Positions 24,000-31,588 of a stretch of DNA of 37,360 bases are shown one piece after another. Under the pieces are notes generated by a model that saw only the letters and a list, made by a program, of their open reading frames with translations, was not told the origin of the DNA and searched no databases. The stretch is from a virus. The number at the start of each line of letters is the position of its first letter. Position 1 is the stretch's first letter. The position numbers were made by a program, and so were the translations under genes. The DNA lies in IMG/VR virus record IMGVR_UViG_3300044492_000297, positions 1 through 37,360 of that record; one strand, given 5' to 3'.

Positions 24000-24458
24000 T
24001 CAGTCCTCCGAGAAGCGCCCACGCTTCTCCGTCGCGTCTTCGAGCAGCGCCCAGAGGCCCTTGCCGATGATCCCGAGCGCGACGTCGGTATTCGCATCGA
24101 AGGCGGGCCGCCCGAACGGATGCGCGCCGTGATGGACGGTCCCGTACTCCTGGAAGATCGCGTAGTAGATGTGCTTGGCCGGCCCGACCGCGAGCGCCGC
24201 CTGGAATTCGTCCACCGCTTGCCACTGCCCGCCCGCCACGCTCCCAATCCGCCGCGCGACACTCGTTTCGATGTTGTCCGCGAGCCCGCCCCCGCCCACG
24301 CCCGCTTGCCGCGGCGCCAGTTCGCCCATTCGCCACCGAATGACATCGGCGGCCGGACGGAGCACGTCATAGAGCGCCCGCTTCCGGACCGCCTTCGAGA
24401 GCGTCAGGAGCGCGGCGCGGAGTTCCTCGGCGCCCTCGAGTTCCAGGCCGAGTTTCAT
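24000..24458 (-). CDS. HK97-gp10-like neck/tail protein
   Basis: The ATG at 24458 gives 152 residues. Motifs include the N-terminal MKLGLELEGAEELRAALLTL, KAVRKRALYDVLRPAADVI, a glycine-rich loop, and YYAIFQEYGTVHHGAHPFGRPAFDAN. The F-x-E-YGT and P-F-x-RPAFD motifs are diagnostic for the HK97-gp10-like family, a neck or tail-connector component of siphophages. Its start overlaps the stop of the upstream gene in an ATGA at 24455-24458. Confidence 0.85.
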   Translation of the reverse strand: MKLGLELEGAEELRAALLTLSKAVRKRALYDVLRPAADVIRWRMGELAPRQAGVGGGGLADNIETSVARRIGSVAGGQWQAVDEFQAALAVGPAKHIYYAIFQEYGTVHHGAHPFGRPAFDANTDVALGIIGKGLWALLEDATEKRGRFSED

Positions 24459-24853
24459 GGGCCCACCGCCGGTTCGCTCGGGACTTTCGCGTACGCCTCG
24501 GTCATGAACACGACCGCCTGGCGGCGCCCGATCCGGACGGCCGCGATGATGTCGTAGGTCCGATCGCGGTACAGGAGCCGCCGGAGCTTTGGGATATCGA
24601 GCCGCTCGGGATCGCAATCGGCGCGGTACGCCGTTTCCCACCGGGTGGTGGCGCGCGCGCGCTCCTGATTGGCGCGCGCGACTTCCATCGCATCCACCTC
24701 TTCGCGCGCCATCGCCACGGTCGCCAGATCCGTCCAGGCGCCATCGATCGGGAACCCGGAGGCCGCGGTCGAGTCGTCCGGCCGCGCCTGGATGGTCACC
24801 CACCGATCGCGCGCGCCGCTGCCGACCGGTCCGGCCGCTTGGCGGAATCTCAT
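24455..24853 (-). CDS. Head closure / head-tail joining protein
   Basis: A 132-residue protein resembling the phage head-tail joining family. It starts with an Arg/Gly-rich N-terminus (MRFRQAAGPVGSGARDRWVTIQARP), then WTDLATVAMAREEVDAMEVARANQERARATTRWE, and RLDIPKLRRLLYRDRTYDIIAAVRIGRRQAVVFM. This matches the usual RxxVxiq...w.dv.twA.r...rE......a......iR......v....rl.y.g..Y.I......rr..l pattern of this family. It should form the ring joining connector and tail. It follows the sugar-enzyme gene with an ATGA overlap. Confidence 0.8.
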   Translation of the reverse strand: MRFRQAAGPVGSGARDRWVTIQARPDDSTAASGFPIDGAWTDLATVAMAREEVDAMEVARANQERARATTRWETAYRADCDPERLDIPKLRRLLYRDRTYDIIAAVRIGRRQAVVFMTEAYAKVPSEPAVGP

Positions 24854-25626
24854 CGGTGGGCCGCCTCCGGCGCCCGTGGCGGCCGCGCCACGCTCGGCCA
24901 GGCGCGCGCGTCGCCGTAGTACTCGCGCACCCAGCCGATCCCTTGCGCGGCCCGACTCCAAGGATCGACCACGCCGTGAAAGTTGATGATGCGCGCGCCA
25001 TGCGGGAGCCGCGGCCGCCGCACCTTCTCGAAGTGGCGCCGGTAGGAGAGGACCCCATCGGCCGGCGTAAAGACGGGCTCGCCCTTCCCGAGCACGTGTG
25101 AGATCCAGGCTTGATCGCCGCCGCGGCCGCCCGCGAGGTACGCCTCCTGCGGGGAGGTCGCCGGATCGAAGCGGGTCCACACCTGCGATCGCGTGCCGGG
25201 CGTATGGAGCCAGAGGCTCGCGTTGTAGAACTGCGTCCGCGGCCAATCGGTCTCGTTCCAGATGACGAAGTCCTCCTCGCGATCGAAGAGCGGCGCGAGA
25301 TCGCCGACGATGACCGTATCGAGATCGAGCGAGACGTACCGATCGCCGAGCCACGTGCGCGCCTCTTCGGCGAAGGCGCGGAGCCGGACATAACACGAGG
25401 GCCAATTCCAGCCCTCGGGCGGCGGAATCTCGATGAGCCCGTCGTCCCAAATCGGGATCGTGTCGATCCCGTCGAGCCCGGTCGGATCGTCGGTGACGCA
25501 CACAAACCGATGCGGCGCGGGGTAATGGGCCGCGACCATGCGCTTCAAGGTGTGCACGGTCTCGGGCGCGTACGTCGATCGGTACGCACGCGGCGGGCGC
25601 CACTTCCAACACACGACGGTGATCAC
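24850..25626 (-). CDS. Putative GT-A-type glycosyltransferase
   Basis: The start is GTG at 25626 behind GGAGGTG (258 residues). The N-terminus is an alpha/beta nucleotide-sugar domain: MITVVCWKW at 1-9, HRFVCVTDDPTGLDGIDTIPIW at 39-60, and YVSLDLDTVIVGDLAPLF at 97-114. The DLD (101-103) is the likely metal-binding DxD, and FYNASLWLHTPG and GGRGGDQAWISHV follow. It looks like a GT8/GT-A-type enzyme that transfers a hexose to an acceptor. Its position in the neck module, overlapping structural genes (GTGA with the upstream gene, ATGA with the downstream one), suggests it decorates a virion protein or host glycan. Substrate unknown. Confidence 0.75.
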   Translation of the reverse strand: MITVVCWKWRPPRAYRSTYAPETVHTLKRMVAAHYPAPHRFVCVTDDPTGLDGIDTIPIWDDGLIEIPPPEGWNWPSCYVRLRAFAEEARTWLGDRYVSLDLDTVIVGDLAPLFDREEDFVIWNETDWPRTQFYNASLWLHTPGTRSQVWTRFDPATSPQEAYLAGGRGGDQAWISHVLGKGEPVFTPADGVLSYRRHFEKVRRPRLPHGARIINFHGVVDPWSRAAQGIGWVREYYGDARAWPSVARPPRAPEAAHR

Positions 25627-26327
25627 GCGCCCACCTCCGGCAGGACTGCCTGTTGTTCACAGGCGCGCGAGGCGCGCTCGGACGTCATCTCAGAAGCGAG
25701 CTCGGAATTGAGATCCGCCGTCTCGAAAGCGTCGAGGCGCGTCCGCGGCGTGCAATTGCGGACCGCAATCCCGGCGGCCGCGAGCGCCGGCGCGAGCGTC
25801 TCGTAGGCCCGGCGGAACGCGGCATAGTTCGTCTCAGTCGATTCGGTCAGGCCGACCGGGTGGCGGCCGAAGAAGTGCGACTGCGTGGCCATCGGCCCAC
25901 CCTGATAGCCCAGGAGCAGGATCTTCCGCGCGCCGAGGTGCACGGCGAGATTGATCGCGGCATAGCCCGAGTTCCCGCCGGTCCGGAGCCCGGTCGGATC
26001 GCGCTCCACGCCCTCGATCCCGGTGTGCCTGAGCACCACGATCGGCGCCGCCCAGGGCCCGCCCGGGATCGGATCGGCGGCGCCCAGCTTCGACCCCACC
26101 GAGACACGGAGGCCCGTGTAGCTCGGCACGCCGCGATAGAACCGCCACCAACTGCGATCGGACGAATATAGGACCGGCGCCCAAGGCGCGAGGCGGATCG
26201 CGTCGTTGACCGCGATCACCGGCAGCCCAGAGGCGTGGACGCGCGCGACGTCGTCGTCCGTGAGCGTGGGCCCGCTCGCGAGACAGACGATCGTCGCCCC
26301 CGGCCAGAACTGCAGGAGGCTAGGCAA
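25623..26327 (-). CDS. Rossmann-type sugar-related protein (DUF115/glycosyltransferase-like)
   Basis: TTG at 26327 is chosen because GGAGG sits correctly upstream, giving 234 residues. The pattern ATIVCLASGPTLTDDDVARV (11-30), LPVIAVNDAIRLAPWAPVLYSSDRSWWRFY (35-64), GGNSGYAAINLAVHLGARKILLLGYQGG (117-144), HFFGRHPVGL and a terminal NCTPRTRLDAFE matches proteins I remember beside phage structural genes. They belong to the DUF115/MptE-like or sialyltransferase-like Rossmann group. The family's activity is not settled, so only a nucleotide- or sugar-binding role can be suggested. It overlaps the connector gene by 8 bases and the glycosyltransferase gene by GTGA. Confidence 0.65.
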   Translation of the reverse strand: MPSLLQFWPGATIVCLASGPTLTDDDVARVHASGLPVIAVNDAIRLAPWAPVLYSSDRSWWRFYRGVPSYTGLRVSVGSKLGAADPIPGGPWAAPIVVLRHTGIEGVERDPTGLRTGGNSGYAAINLAVHLGARKILLLGYQGGPMATQSHFFGRHPVGLTESTETNYAAFRRAYETLAPALAAAGIAVRNCTPRTRLDAFETADLNSELASEMTSERASRACEQQAVLPEVGA

Positions 26328-26658
26328 AGCTGGGCCTCCGGAGCGGATGGAGCAGACGGCGCAGGCCGGCGCGCAGATACGCGCTCTGCTCGGGCGTCTC
26401 GGGCTTCTCCTCCGCATCGTCGCCGCGGAAGCGCCAGAGTTCGCCCGTGTACCAGAGAATCGCGCCGAGGACGATCGCGAATTCCGCGTCGGCGGTCGGA
26501 TCGGTGTCCACCGTCCAGTCGTTGTCGAGGCGCCCGATGTGCGAGAGCACGCGCGCCGTCGCGGTGGCGATCTTCTGCTCCACATCGGCCCGCGCGTAGT
26601 CGTCCTCCAGGTTGAGGTGGGCCTTCGCTTGCTCGTAGGTCACGAGAAAGAGCGACAT
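26320..26658 (-). CDS. Head-tail connector (gp6-like adaptor)
   Basis: A 112-residue protein from ATG 26658. It starts MSLFLVTYEQAKAHLNLEDDYARADVEQKIATATARVLSHIGR, the classical start of the phage head-tail connector family (PF05135-like): a VTYEQAKAHLN helix followed by ADVEQKI. A second helix, AEFAIVLGAILWYTGELWRF, follows. It forms the first ring below the portal. It follows the collagen-like gene with only two bases between stop and start. Confidence 0.85.
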   Translation of the reverse strand: MSLFLVTYEQAKAHLNLEDDYARADVEQKIATATARVLSHIGRLDNDWTVDTDPTADAEFAIVLGAILWYTGELWRFRGDDAEEKPETPEQSAYLRAGLRRLLHPLRRPSFA

Positions 26659-26660
26659 GG

Positions 26661-27359
26661 TCAGTACCGCACGCCGGGCACGCCCTGCTCGCCCCGATCG
26701 CCCGCGGGGCCGCGCGTGCCGGGCTCGCCCTTCTTGCCGGGTTCGCCGCGCTGGACCGCGAGCGTCCAGGCCGCGATCCCCTCGAGGGGCCGCTCGGCCG
26801 TCGCCGCGTTGCACACCCAGATCGCGCCCGCATAGGACACCGCATCGCCTGGCTCGAAGGCGGCGCCCTTCTGATAGAAGCCGCGATACATGAGTTCGGC
26901 CGTCTTCCACGATCCGATCGCGGACCAATCCGCGCGGCGGACCGTGATCGTCCGGCCCTCGCGTTCGAACGTGACCGCGTCGAGCGTCCCATCGCGACCC
27001 GGCGCGCCTGGCGCACCCTTCTCGCCCGCCGTGCCGGGGGTGCCGGGCGCGCCCGGCGTTCCCGGCGGACCTGGGGGGCCAGCGGGGCCGGGCTCGCCCG
27101 GCACGCCGCGCTCGCCTGGCGTACCCGCCGCCCCAGGCAGACCGGGCGGACCCGGCGCGCCCGCAGGGCCGGCGGAGCCGGGCTCGCCCGCCCCCCCGCG
27201 CTCGCCGGCTGGTCCGGGCACGCCCGGCAAGCCGTCGCGGCCATCCCGCGGCGCGATCGAGAGCAGCGCTTGCCGCACCGCGCGCTCCACTTCGGAGACC
27301 ACGAGCCGCTCAAGTACCGGAGCGATTTCATCGACCAGTTTTTCCACGGCAGGCGTCAT
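26661..27359 (-). CDS. Collagen-like protein with carbohydrate-binding-type module in head-neck module
   Basis: A 232-residue protein whose ATG (27359) overlaps the portal stop as ATGA. Residues 1-37 are a helical region ([30 protein letters not shown]). Gly-X-Y triplets run from about 40 to 124. A compact module at 145-202 follows ([40 protein letters not shown]), resembling the small aromatic carbohydrate-binding modules on many phage proteins. A last Gly-X-Y stretch is at 205-230. Likely a trimeric capsid- or neck-attached fibre that could help adhesion. The sequence supports the architecture; the location on the virion is inferred. Confidence 0.8.
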   Translation of the reverse strand: MTPAVEKLVDEIAPVLERLVVSEVERAVRQALLSIAPRDGRDGLPGVPGPAGERGGAGEPGSAGPAGAPGPPGLPGAAGTPGERGVPGEPGPAGPPGPPGTPGAPGTPGTAGEKGAPGAPGRDGTLDAVTFEREGRTITVRRADWSAIGSWKTAELMYRGFYQKGAAFEPGDAVSYAGAIWVCNAATAERPLEGIAAWTLAVQRGEPGKKGEPGTRGPAGDRGEQGVPGVRY

Positions 27360-28807
27360 GGGTGCAGCTCCACCGGCGTGGCGCGGACGAGCCGGGGTGC
27401 GAAGTAGCGAGTCAGTCGTTCGCCCACGCCAGCCATTTGCGAGGCCTCCGGCGCCGGCGTGACATCCTCCGCCGGCGGCGCACTCTCGTCCGGCGGCGGT
27501 GTGGCCGCGGGCGTCCCGAAGGGATCGGCTTTCGCGTCCCGCTTGGCGAGCGCGGCGAGCGAGTAGTTTTGTTGCTGCAGGTACGGCGTCTCGCCGCCGG
27601 AGACGGGCCCGAGGTCGAGGTACCGGAAGCGGGCCTCGTTCGGCGACATCCCGCCGCCCTTGATCGCGTCGGACGAGGCTTTGACCTTCGACGCCGTGTC
27701 CATCCGCATGAGATCGTCGAGATCCATCTCCGTCCCGATCGGGCGGCCCGCCTCGTTCTTCGTCATCTCCAGGCCTTCGTCCATCAGCAGTTCGATGCAC
27801 TCGATCAGGCTCTGGAGACATTGCGAGTAGTAGAGAATCTGGAGCGTCTCGGGATTCGTGTTCGCGGGCAGCGGGCCGATCCCGATCATGTAGGGTGGGA
27901 CGCGAAACGCCGTGCACGCATTCTCGGCGGTCCAGCGCAGCTGCTCGATGAGTTGCGAATCGCTCGCCGAGACCGCCATCTTGTCGTACGTCAAGCCGTC
28001 GCCGAGCACCGCCACGCGGCCCACGTTCTCGCCCGTGAACGCGGCTTCCCACCGCTCCTTCAGTTCGTCCGCGTTCGTCTGATCGATGTGCCCCGGCGCG
28101 GTGAGCACGCCCGACGGGACCGCGTTGTTGGTGAAGAAGCGCGCGGAATTGTTCTGAATCTGGATGCCCTGGAGCGCCGACACGCCGCAGGCATAAATCG
28201 GCGACACGCCCACCAGCGGGTGATAGAGCGGCACCATCACGTCATGGATGATTTCCGATTGCGGAATGACCACGGATTCCGACAGCCGCGAGAGCCGATC
28301 GGGCCCGAGCTTGTAGTAGACCGCGCCATCGGGCGCGACGAGCGGCGTCACACAGGTCGGATCGAGGATATAGAGCGCGCTGACCATCCCGCGCCCGTCG
28401 CGCTGCTTCAGGACGTACGTGTTGCCGTGGATCAGCTTCGAGACGACCCACTGCTCGTAGAACTTGATGCGATTCTGGATGCGGTTCGGCCGCCGGAGCA
28501 CCGGCGAGTGGGCCGTGTTCTCCGTCTCCGTCCAGATCCCGTCCTCGTCCTGCTCGACCAGATAAATCCGGAGCTTGCCGACATCGCTGCCGATCAGGGT
28601 GACGCAGGCGTACACCGCGGCATGCGCCAGGACGGTCTCGGCGCTCGCGGTGACGTTCTGTTGCCAGGCGCCGGGGTGGCTTTCGCGAATGACCGGCCAC
28701 CACCCGCCGCCGCCACGCGTCGGGACAGACGAGATCCCGGCCGGGCCGGCCGCGGTGCTCGCGCGCAGGCCCTTGACGCGCAGACGGAAAGAACGCCACC
28801 ACGCCAT
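27356..28807 (-). CDS. HK97-family portal protein
   Basis: A 483-residue protein from ATG 28807. Family motifs are [25 protein letters not shown] (about 60-85), [23 protein letters not shown] (about 120-142) and [35 protein letters not shown] (about 200-234). PPYMIG and [23 protein letters not shown] lie near 315-350, and the C-terminus is Pro/Glu-rich. It forms the dodecameric channel through which DNA is packaged and ejected and is the connector's docking site. The order and size fit the HK97-type head module. Confidence 0.92.
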   Translation of the reverse strand: MAWWRSFRLRVKGLRASTAAGPAGISSVPTRGGGGWWPVIRESHPGAWQQNVTASAETVLAHAAVYACVTLIGSDVGKLRIYLVEQDEDGIWTETENTAHSPVLRRPNRIQNRIKFYEQWVVSKLIHGNTYVLKQRDGRGMVSALYILDPTCVTPLVAPDGAVYYKLGPDRLSRLSESVVIPQSEIIHDVMVPLYHPLVGVSPIYACGVSALQGIQIQNNSARFFTNNAVPSGVLTAPGHIDQTNADELKERWEAAFTGENVGRVAVLGDGLTYDKMAVSASDSQLIEQLRWTAENACTAFRVPPYMIGIGPLPANTNPETLQILYYSQCLQSLIECIELLMDEGLEMTKNEAGRPIGTEMDLDDLMRMDTASKVKASSDAIKGGGMSPNEARFRYLDLGPVSGGETPYLQQQNYSLAALAKRDAKADPFGTPAATPPPDESAPPAEDVTPAPEASQMAGVGERLTRYFAPRLVRATPVELHP

Positions 28808-28814
28808 CGGTCCT

Positions 28815-29111
28815 CTACGACTCGGCTTCCAGATCGCGCCGCCGATAGCGGCGCCGCTTGGTCTCGGGCTCGGCCCCGCGCGGGAGATCGGCCGTGAGCG
28901 CGCGCCCGAGGACCGGCGGCGGCGCGGCGTGGCGGATCGTCGCCGCCTCAATCGCCGCTGGCCCCGGGCGTGTCAGTGAGATCCAGCCCTGCCGGTACGC
29001 CTGGGCCGCCTCGACCGGCGTGAGCTGGACGAGCTCGCCCTTGCGGGGCTGGCGGCCGCCGACGGTCCACCCGTCCTTGGCCACCTGCACCCAGATCGGA
29101 TCGGTTCGCAT
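28815..29111 (-). CDS. Small hypothetical head-region protein
   Basis: A 98-residue protein whose start at 29111 follows the capsid stop. It begins MRTDPIWVQVAKDGWTVGGRQPRKGELVQLTPVEAAQAYRQG and ends with an Arg/Glu-rich basic tail (KRRRYRRRDLEAES). The first half resembles a small beta barrel that could sit on a capsid or neck; I recognise no family. It lies between major capsid and portal genes, eight bases before the portal start. Confidence 0.5.
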   Translation of the reverse strand: MRTDPIWVQVAKDGWTVGGRQPRKGELVQLTPVEAAQAYRQGWISLTRPGPAAIEAATIRHAAPPPVLGRALTADLPRGAEPETKRRRYRRRDLEAES

Positions 29112-29119
29112 CGGTGCGC

Positions 29120-30544
29120 TTACGATCCGCCGGCCCAATCGACGTGGTTCATGAACACGACCGCGCCACTCCGCAACTTCTTCCAGTTGATGAAGCGCTC
29201 CGCCTTGAGGGCGAGCGAGTTCGTCTGCCACATCGAGACGAGCTGGGTTGGCGTGGGCGCGACCGAATCACCGGTGGGCGTATCGCTCATTTCGAGCGAG
29301 GCTTCGCGGCTCGCTTCGATCGCGACCGCGCCATCGTCCGCGAGCCCGATCGCTTTCGCATTGAGCGCGATCACCATGTCGCCGGCGGCCGTGGTGTGCG
29401 CGTACTGCGAGGCGATCGCCGGAATGCCGACGAGGGTGCCGCCCTGGAGCGTCATGCCGGGGAACTCCGGCGTCCCCATCGCATTCGTCATCAAGGACAG
29501 CTGGAGCGCGAGCGCATTCGGCAGCACGAGCACCAAGTCCCCGACGTTTTGATTCGAGACGACGAAGGCCTGGAGGATCGCCGCGAGATCGGCGCGAATC
29601 GAGTCGGGGGTGGTGCCCGCCGTGCTCACGAGCGGGGTGACGCCGTTGGTAATCGAGGCCGGCGACACGTTCGCGACCGCCGCCTTCGCCGGATCGACGA
29701 AATCGATATCGAGCCGCTCGACGAGCGCATCGCGCAGCCCATCGCGGACGAGTTGTTCCGCCGACGGCGACGACGTGCGCGCGAGTTCGTCGGTAATGAC
29801 GGAGATCGCCGCCACTTTCGAGGGCCCGAGCGCCTGGCGATCGTACGAGAACTTGGTGAGCGGCTTCGCCTTGCCCTCGCCCACCCAATAGCCCGCGCCG
29901 CCACTGGTCTGCCCGATGATCCCCACGTTGAACGGGACCGCCTGGAGGCTCGGAATCCCGCCCGTCCCGAATTTCCCGATGATGGTTTGCGGACGGAGCC
30001 AGGCGATGAATTCCTGCGTGAGATTCGTGTAATCGACGAGCGCGCCCGCCCAGTTCGGATCGGTCGTCGTCCCGGCCGGGACCGCCGCGCGTTCCAGGTA
30101 CTGGTGAATCCGGTGATTGTCCGGATACCGCGCCTTGGCGACCGCGAGCGGCGAGATCGAGAACTGATGCTGGAAGGCGACGAGCCGACACATCACCATC
30201 CGCGCAAATTCGATCCCCGGATCGAGATTCTGCCGCAGGAAGATCGGCGTGCGCGGACGCGCGGGATCGGCGCTGCGGGAGTCGGCGGCGGCCTCGCGGC
30301 TCCGCCCATCGGCCGGGACCGCGGCCGCGCGATTGGACGCCTCCAGGGCGCTGAGCCGATCGAGATGCTTCTGCAACTCGTCGACCTTGACCTTGGCCGC
30401 GTCGTATTCGGTCGACTGCGCTTCGTCCAAGGTCACCCCCGCCGCCGCGGCGGTGCCCATGAGATCGCGCATGCGGGCGGCGGACGCCTCGCGCATGCTC
30501 GTGTAGCTCTGGATCTGTTCGAGCGTGGTTAGGGTCGTACTCAT
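29120..30544 (-). CDS. Major capsid protein made from an internal in-frame start
   Basis: The ATG at 30544 begins MSTTLTTLEQIQSYTS and is in frame with the protease fusion. It gives 474 residues: a scaffold-like segment (1-105; coiled coil with AAKVKVDELQKHLDRLSAL) and the HK97 coat domain. The GAGGAG 10 bases upstream is stronger than the site for the GTG of the fusion. Thus most coat protein may come from this site, while a small share carries the protease. The free coat product is inferred. Confidence 0.75.
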   Translation of the reverse strand: MSTTLTTLEQIQSYTSMREASAARMRDLMGTAAAAGVTLDEAQSTEYDAAKVKVDELQKHLDRLSALEASNRAAAVPADGRSREAAADSRSADPARPRTPIFLRQNLDPGIEFARMVMCRLVAFQHQFSISPLAVAKARYPDNHRIHQYLERAAVPAGTTTDPNWAGALVDYTNLTQEFIAWLRPQTIIGKFGTGGIPSLQAVPFNVGIIGQTSGGAGYWVGEGKAKPLTKFSYDRQALGPSKVAAISVITDELARTSSPSAEQLVRDGLRDALVERLDIDFVDPAKAAVANVSPASITNGVTPLVSTAGTTPDSIRADLAAILQAFVVSNQNVGDLVLVLPNALALQLSLMTNAMGTPEFPGMTLQGGTLVGIPAIASQYAHTTAAGDMVIALNAKAIGLADDGAVAIEASREASLEMSDTPTGDSVAPTPTQLVSMWQTNSLALKAERFINWKKLRSGAVVFMNHVDWAGGS

Positions 30545-31039
30545 GGCTGCGGTGCTCCTCTGAAGATCAAACGCCTTGATGGTGTGAATCGACGCCTCGG
30601 CATTCGCCGGAATGGCGACGAGGGACAATTCGAGAATTTCAATCTTGGTGAAGCGGAGCCCGCCGCCCTTCATCATCTGCACGCCGCCCTCGAGCGGACG
30701 GAACCCGATCGAGACACCGCGAATCAAGGGCGGCCGGGACTTGACCGACTGCCAGGCTTCCTCAACCCGATCCCGGAGGGTCCCTGGCTCGGCGATCGCG
30801 GGGATCGAGGCGCGGAAGGCAATCCCGGTCTCGCTCGGCTGGCCCATCGTCGCGGCCCCGACGGGCTTCTTCGCATCGTGGTACAGCAGAAGCGCCAGCG
30901 GATTGGCGAAGGTCGCGCCCATGGGCTCGATGACATCGCCCATGCGATCGGTCGTGGGCGACGTGGCCAGCCCTTCGATCGCACGCTGCTCGCCATCGAG
31001 CGCGCGGACCTCCAACTGGGCGTAGGCGCGGTGGATCAC
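29120..31039 (-). CDS. Prohead protease-major capsid fusion (HK97 fold)
   Basis: The start is GTG at 31039 (639 residues); no better start is available, and the ribosome-binding site is weak. Residues 1-160 are an S78-type prohead protease: EGLATSPTTDRMGDVI (about 22-37), H54 in LYHDAKKPVG, catalytic S110 in IRGVSIGFRP, and ELSLVAIPAN (137-146). A capsid gene starts at residue 166 (M) and includes a coiled scaffold-like N-terminal region, then the HK97 coat fold (TIIGKFGTGGIPSLQAVPFNV, VGEGKAKPLTKFSYDRQALG, and the C-terminal QTNSLALKAERFINWKKL). The protease digests the scaffold segment during maturation. Confidence 0.85.
   Translation of the reverse strand: MIHRAYAQLEVRALDGEQRAIEGLATSPTTDRMGDVIEPMGATFANPLALLLYHDAKKPVGAATMGQPSETGIAFRASIPAIAEPGTLRDRVEEAWQSVKSRPPLIRGVSIGFRPLEGGVQMMKGGGLRFTKIEILELSLVAIPANAEASIHTIKAFDLQRSTAAMSTTLTTLEQIQSYTSMREASAARMRDLMGTAAAAGVTLDEAQSTEYDAAKVKVDELQKHLDRLSALEASNRAAAVPADGRSREAAADSRSADPARPRTPIFLRQNLDPGIEFARMVMCRLVAFQHQFSISPLAVAKARYPDNHRIHQYLERAAVPAGTTTDPNWAGALVDYTNLTQEFIAWLRPQTIIGKFGTGGIPSLQAVPFNVGIIGQTSGGAGYWVGEGKAKPLTKFSYDRQALGPSKVAAISVITDELARTSSPSAEQLVRDGLRDALVERLDIDFVDPAKAAVANVSPASITNGVTPLVSTAGTTPDSIRADLAAILQAFVVSNQNVGDLVLVLPNALALQLSLMTNAMGTPEFPGMTLQGGTLVGIPAIASQYAHTTAAGDMVIALNAKAIGLADDGAVAIEASREASLEMSDTPTGDSVAPTPTQLVSMWQTNSLALKAERFINWKKLRSGAVVFMNHVDWAGGS
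30555..30560 (-). promoter_or_regulatory. Internal Shine-Dalgarno for free capsid protein
   Basis: GAGGAG on the minus strand, 10 bases before ATG 30544, lies inside the protease-capsid reading frame. It is a good match to the ribosomal anti-SD and marks a second start in the same frame. Confidence 0.7.
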
Positions 31040-31092
31040 CGCCCACGAAAATACGGCCGACGGCGGCGCGCGCGAATTTCTGGAACCGAAAA

Positions 31093-31314
31093 TTAGGTGG
31101 ATCGCTCGAACATCACGCGCGCGATCGTCTGGCGGCCGCGGCCCGCGCACGCCGAACACGCGACGGTCGCCACAGTACTGGTCGGATCGCTCCCAACGAC
31201 CGTCCGGCTCGCCGAGTACTCGAAGGCGCGCGCGCGATTGAGGCCCGTCCCGGCGCAGGCCGGACAGGGCATCGTGGGCGCCGGCTTCCCCGCGTCGAAT
31301 TTCGATCGGCGCAT
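31093..31314 (-). CDS. Small DnaJ-type zinc-finger protein (two CxxCxGxG)
   Basis: A 73-residue protein from ATG 31314 with GGAGG just upstream. It contains two exact CxxCxGxG motifs, CPACAGTG near 16-23 and CSACAGRG near 52-59, which is half the DnaJ zinc-finger set. Between them is a short polar stretch. Such modules bind unfolded protein or act in redox; no J-domain is present here. The first residues are basic (RRSKFDAGK). Its start overlaps the stop of the preceding gene (ATGA). Confidence 0.65.
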   Translation of the reverse strand: MRRSKFDAGKPAPTMPCPACAGTGLNRARAFEYSASRTVVGSDPTSTVATVACSACAGRGRQTIARVMFERST

Positions 31315-31541
31315 CACCGCCTCCCTTCCGGGGGGCGCTGGGCCACTGCGCCAGGCCGCGGGACCGATCGGCGCGCGGCGATCTTGCGGCGGGCGTCGGC
31401 GAGCTCGTCGCCGTGTTTGGCCGCGGCCACGCCGAGGGCTTCATCGTGGCCGCGGAACTTCACGGCGATGCCGGTCGGCTTCCAGGCCGGATCGGGCGCG
31501 TCATCGACCCCGAGCACATGCAGAATCCAGCGCAGTAGCAT
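31314..31541 (-). CDS. Small hypothetical protein
   Basis: A 75-residue protein (MLLRWILHVLGVDDAPDPAWKPTGIAVKFRG...) with an AGAGGAGG site before its ATG at 31541. The first 12 residues are hydrophobic and could anchor in a membrane, but the stretch is too short to be certain. The rest is helical and basic (ADARRKIAARRS). No family is recognised. It overlaps the zinc-finger gene by ATGA. Confidence 0.5.
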   Translation of the reverse strand: MLLRWILHVLGVDDAPDPAWKPTGIAVKFRGHDEALGVAAAKHGDELADARRKIAARRSVPRPGAVAQRPPEGRR

Positions 31542-31588
31542 CGGGCCTCCTCTGGATCAACGCGAAAACCGGATCAGGCGGCCGCTCC

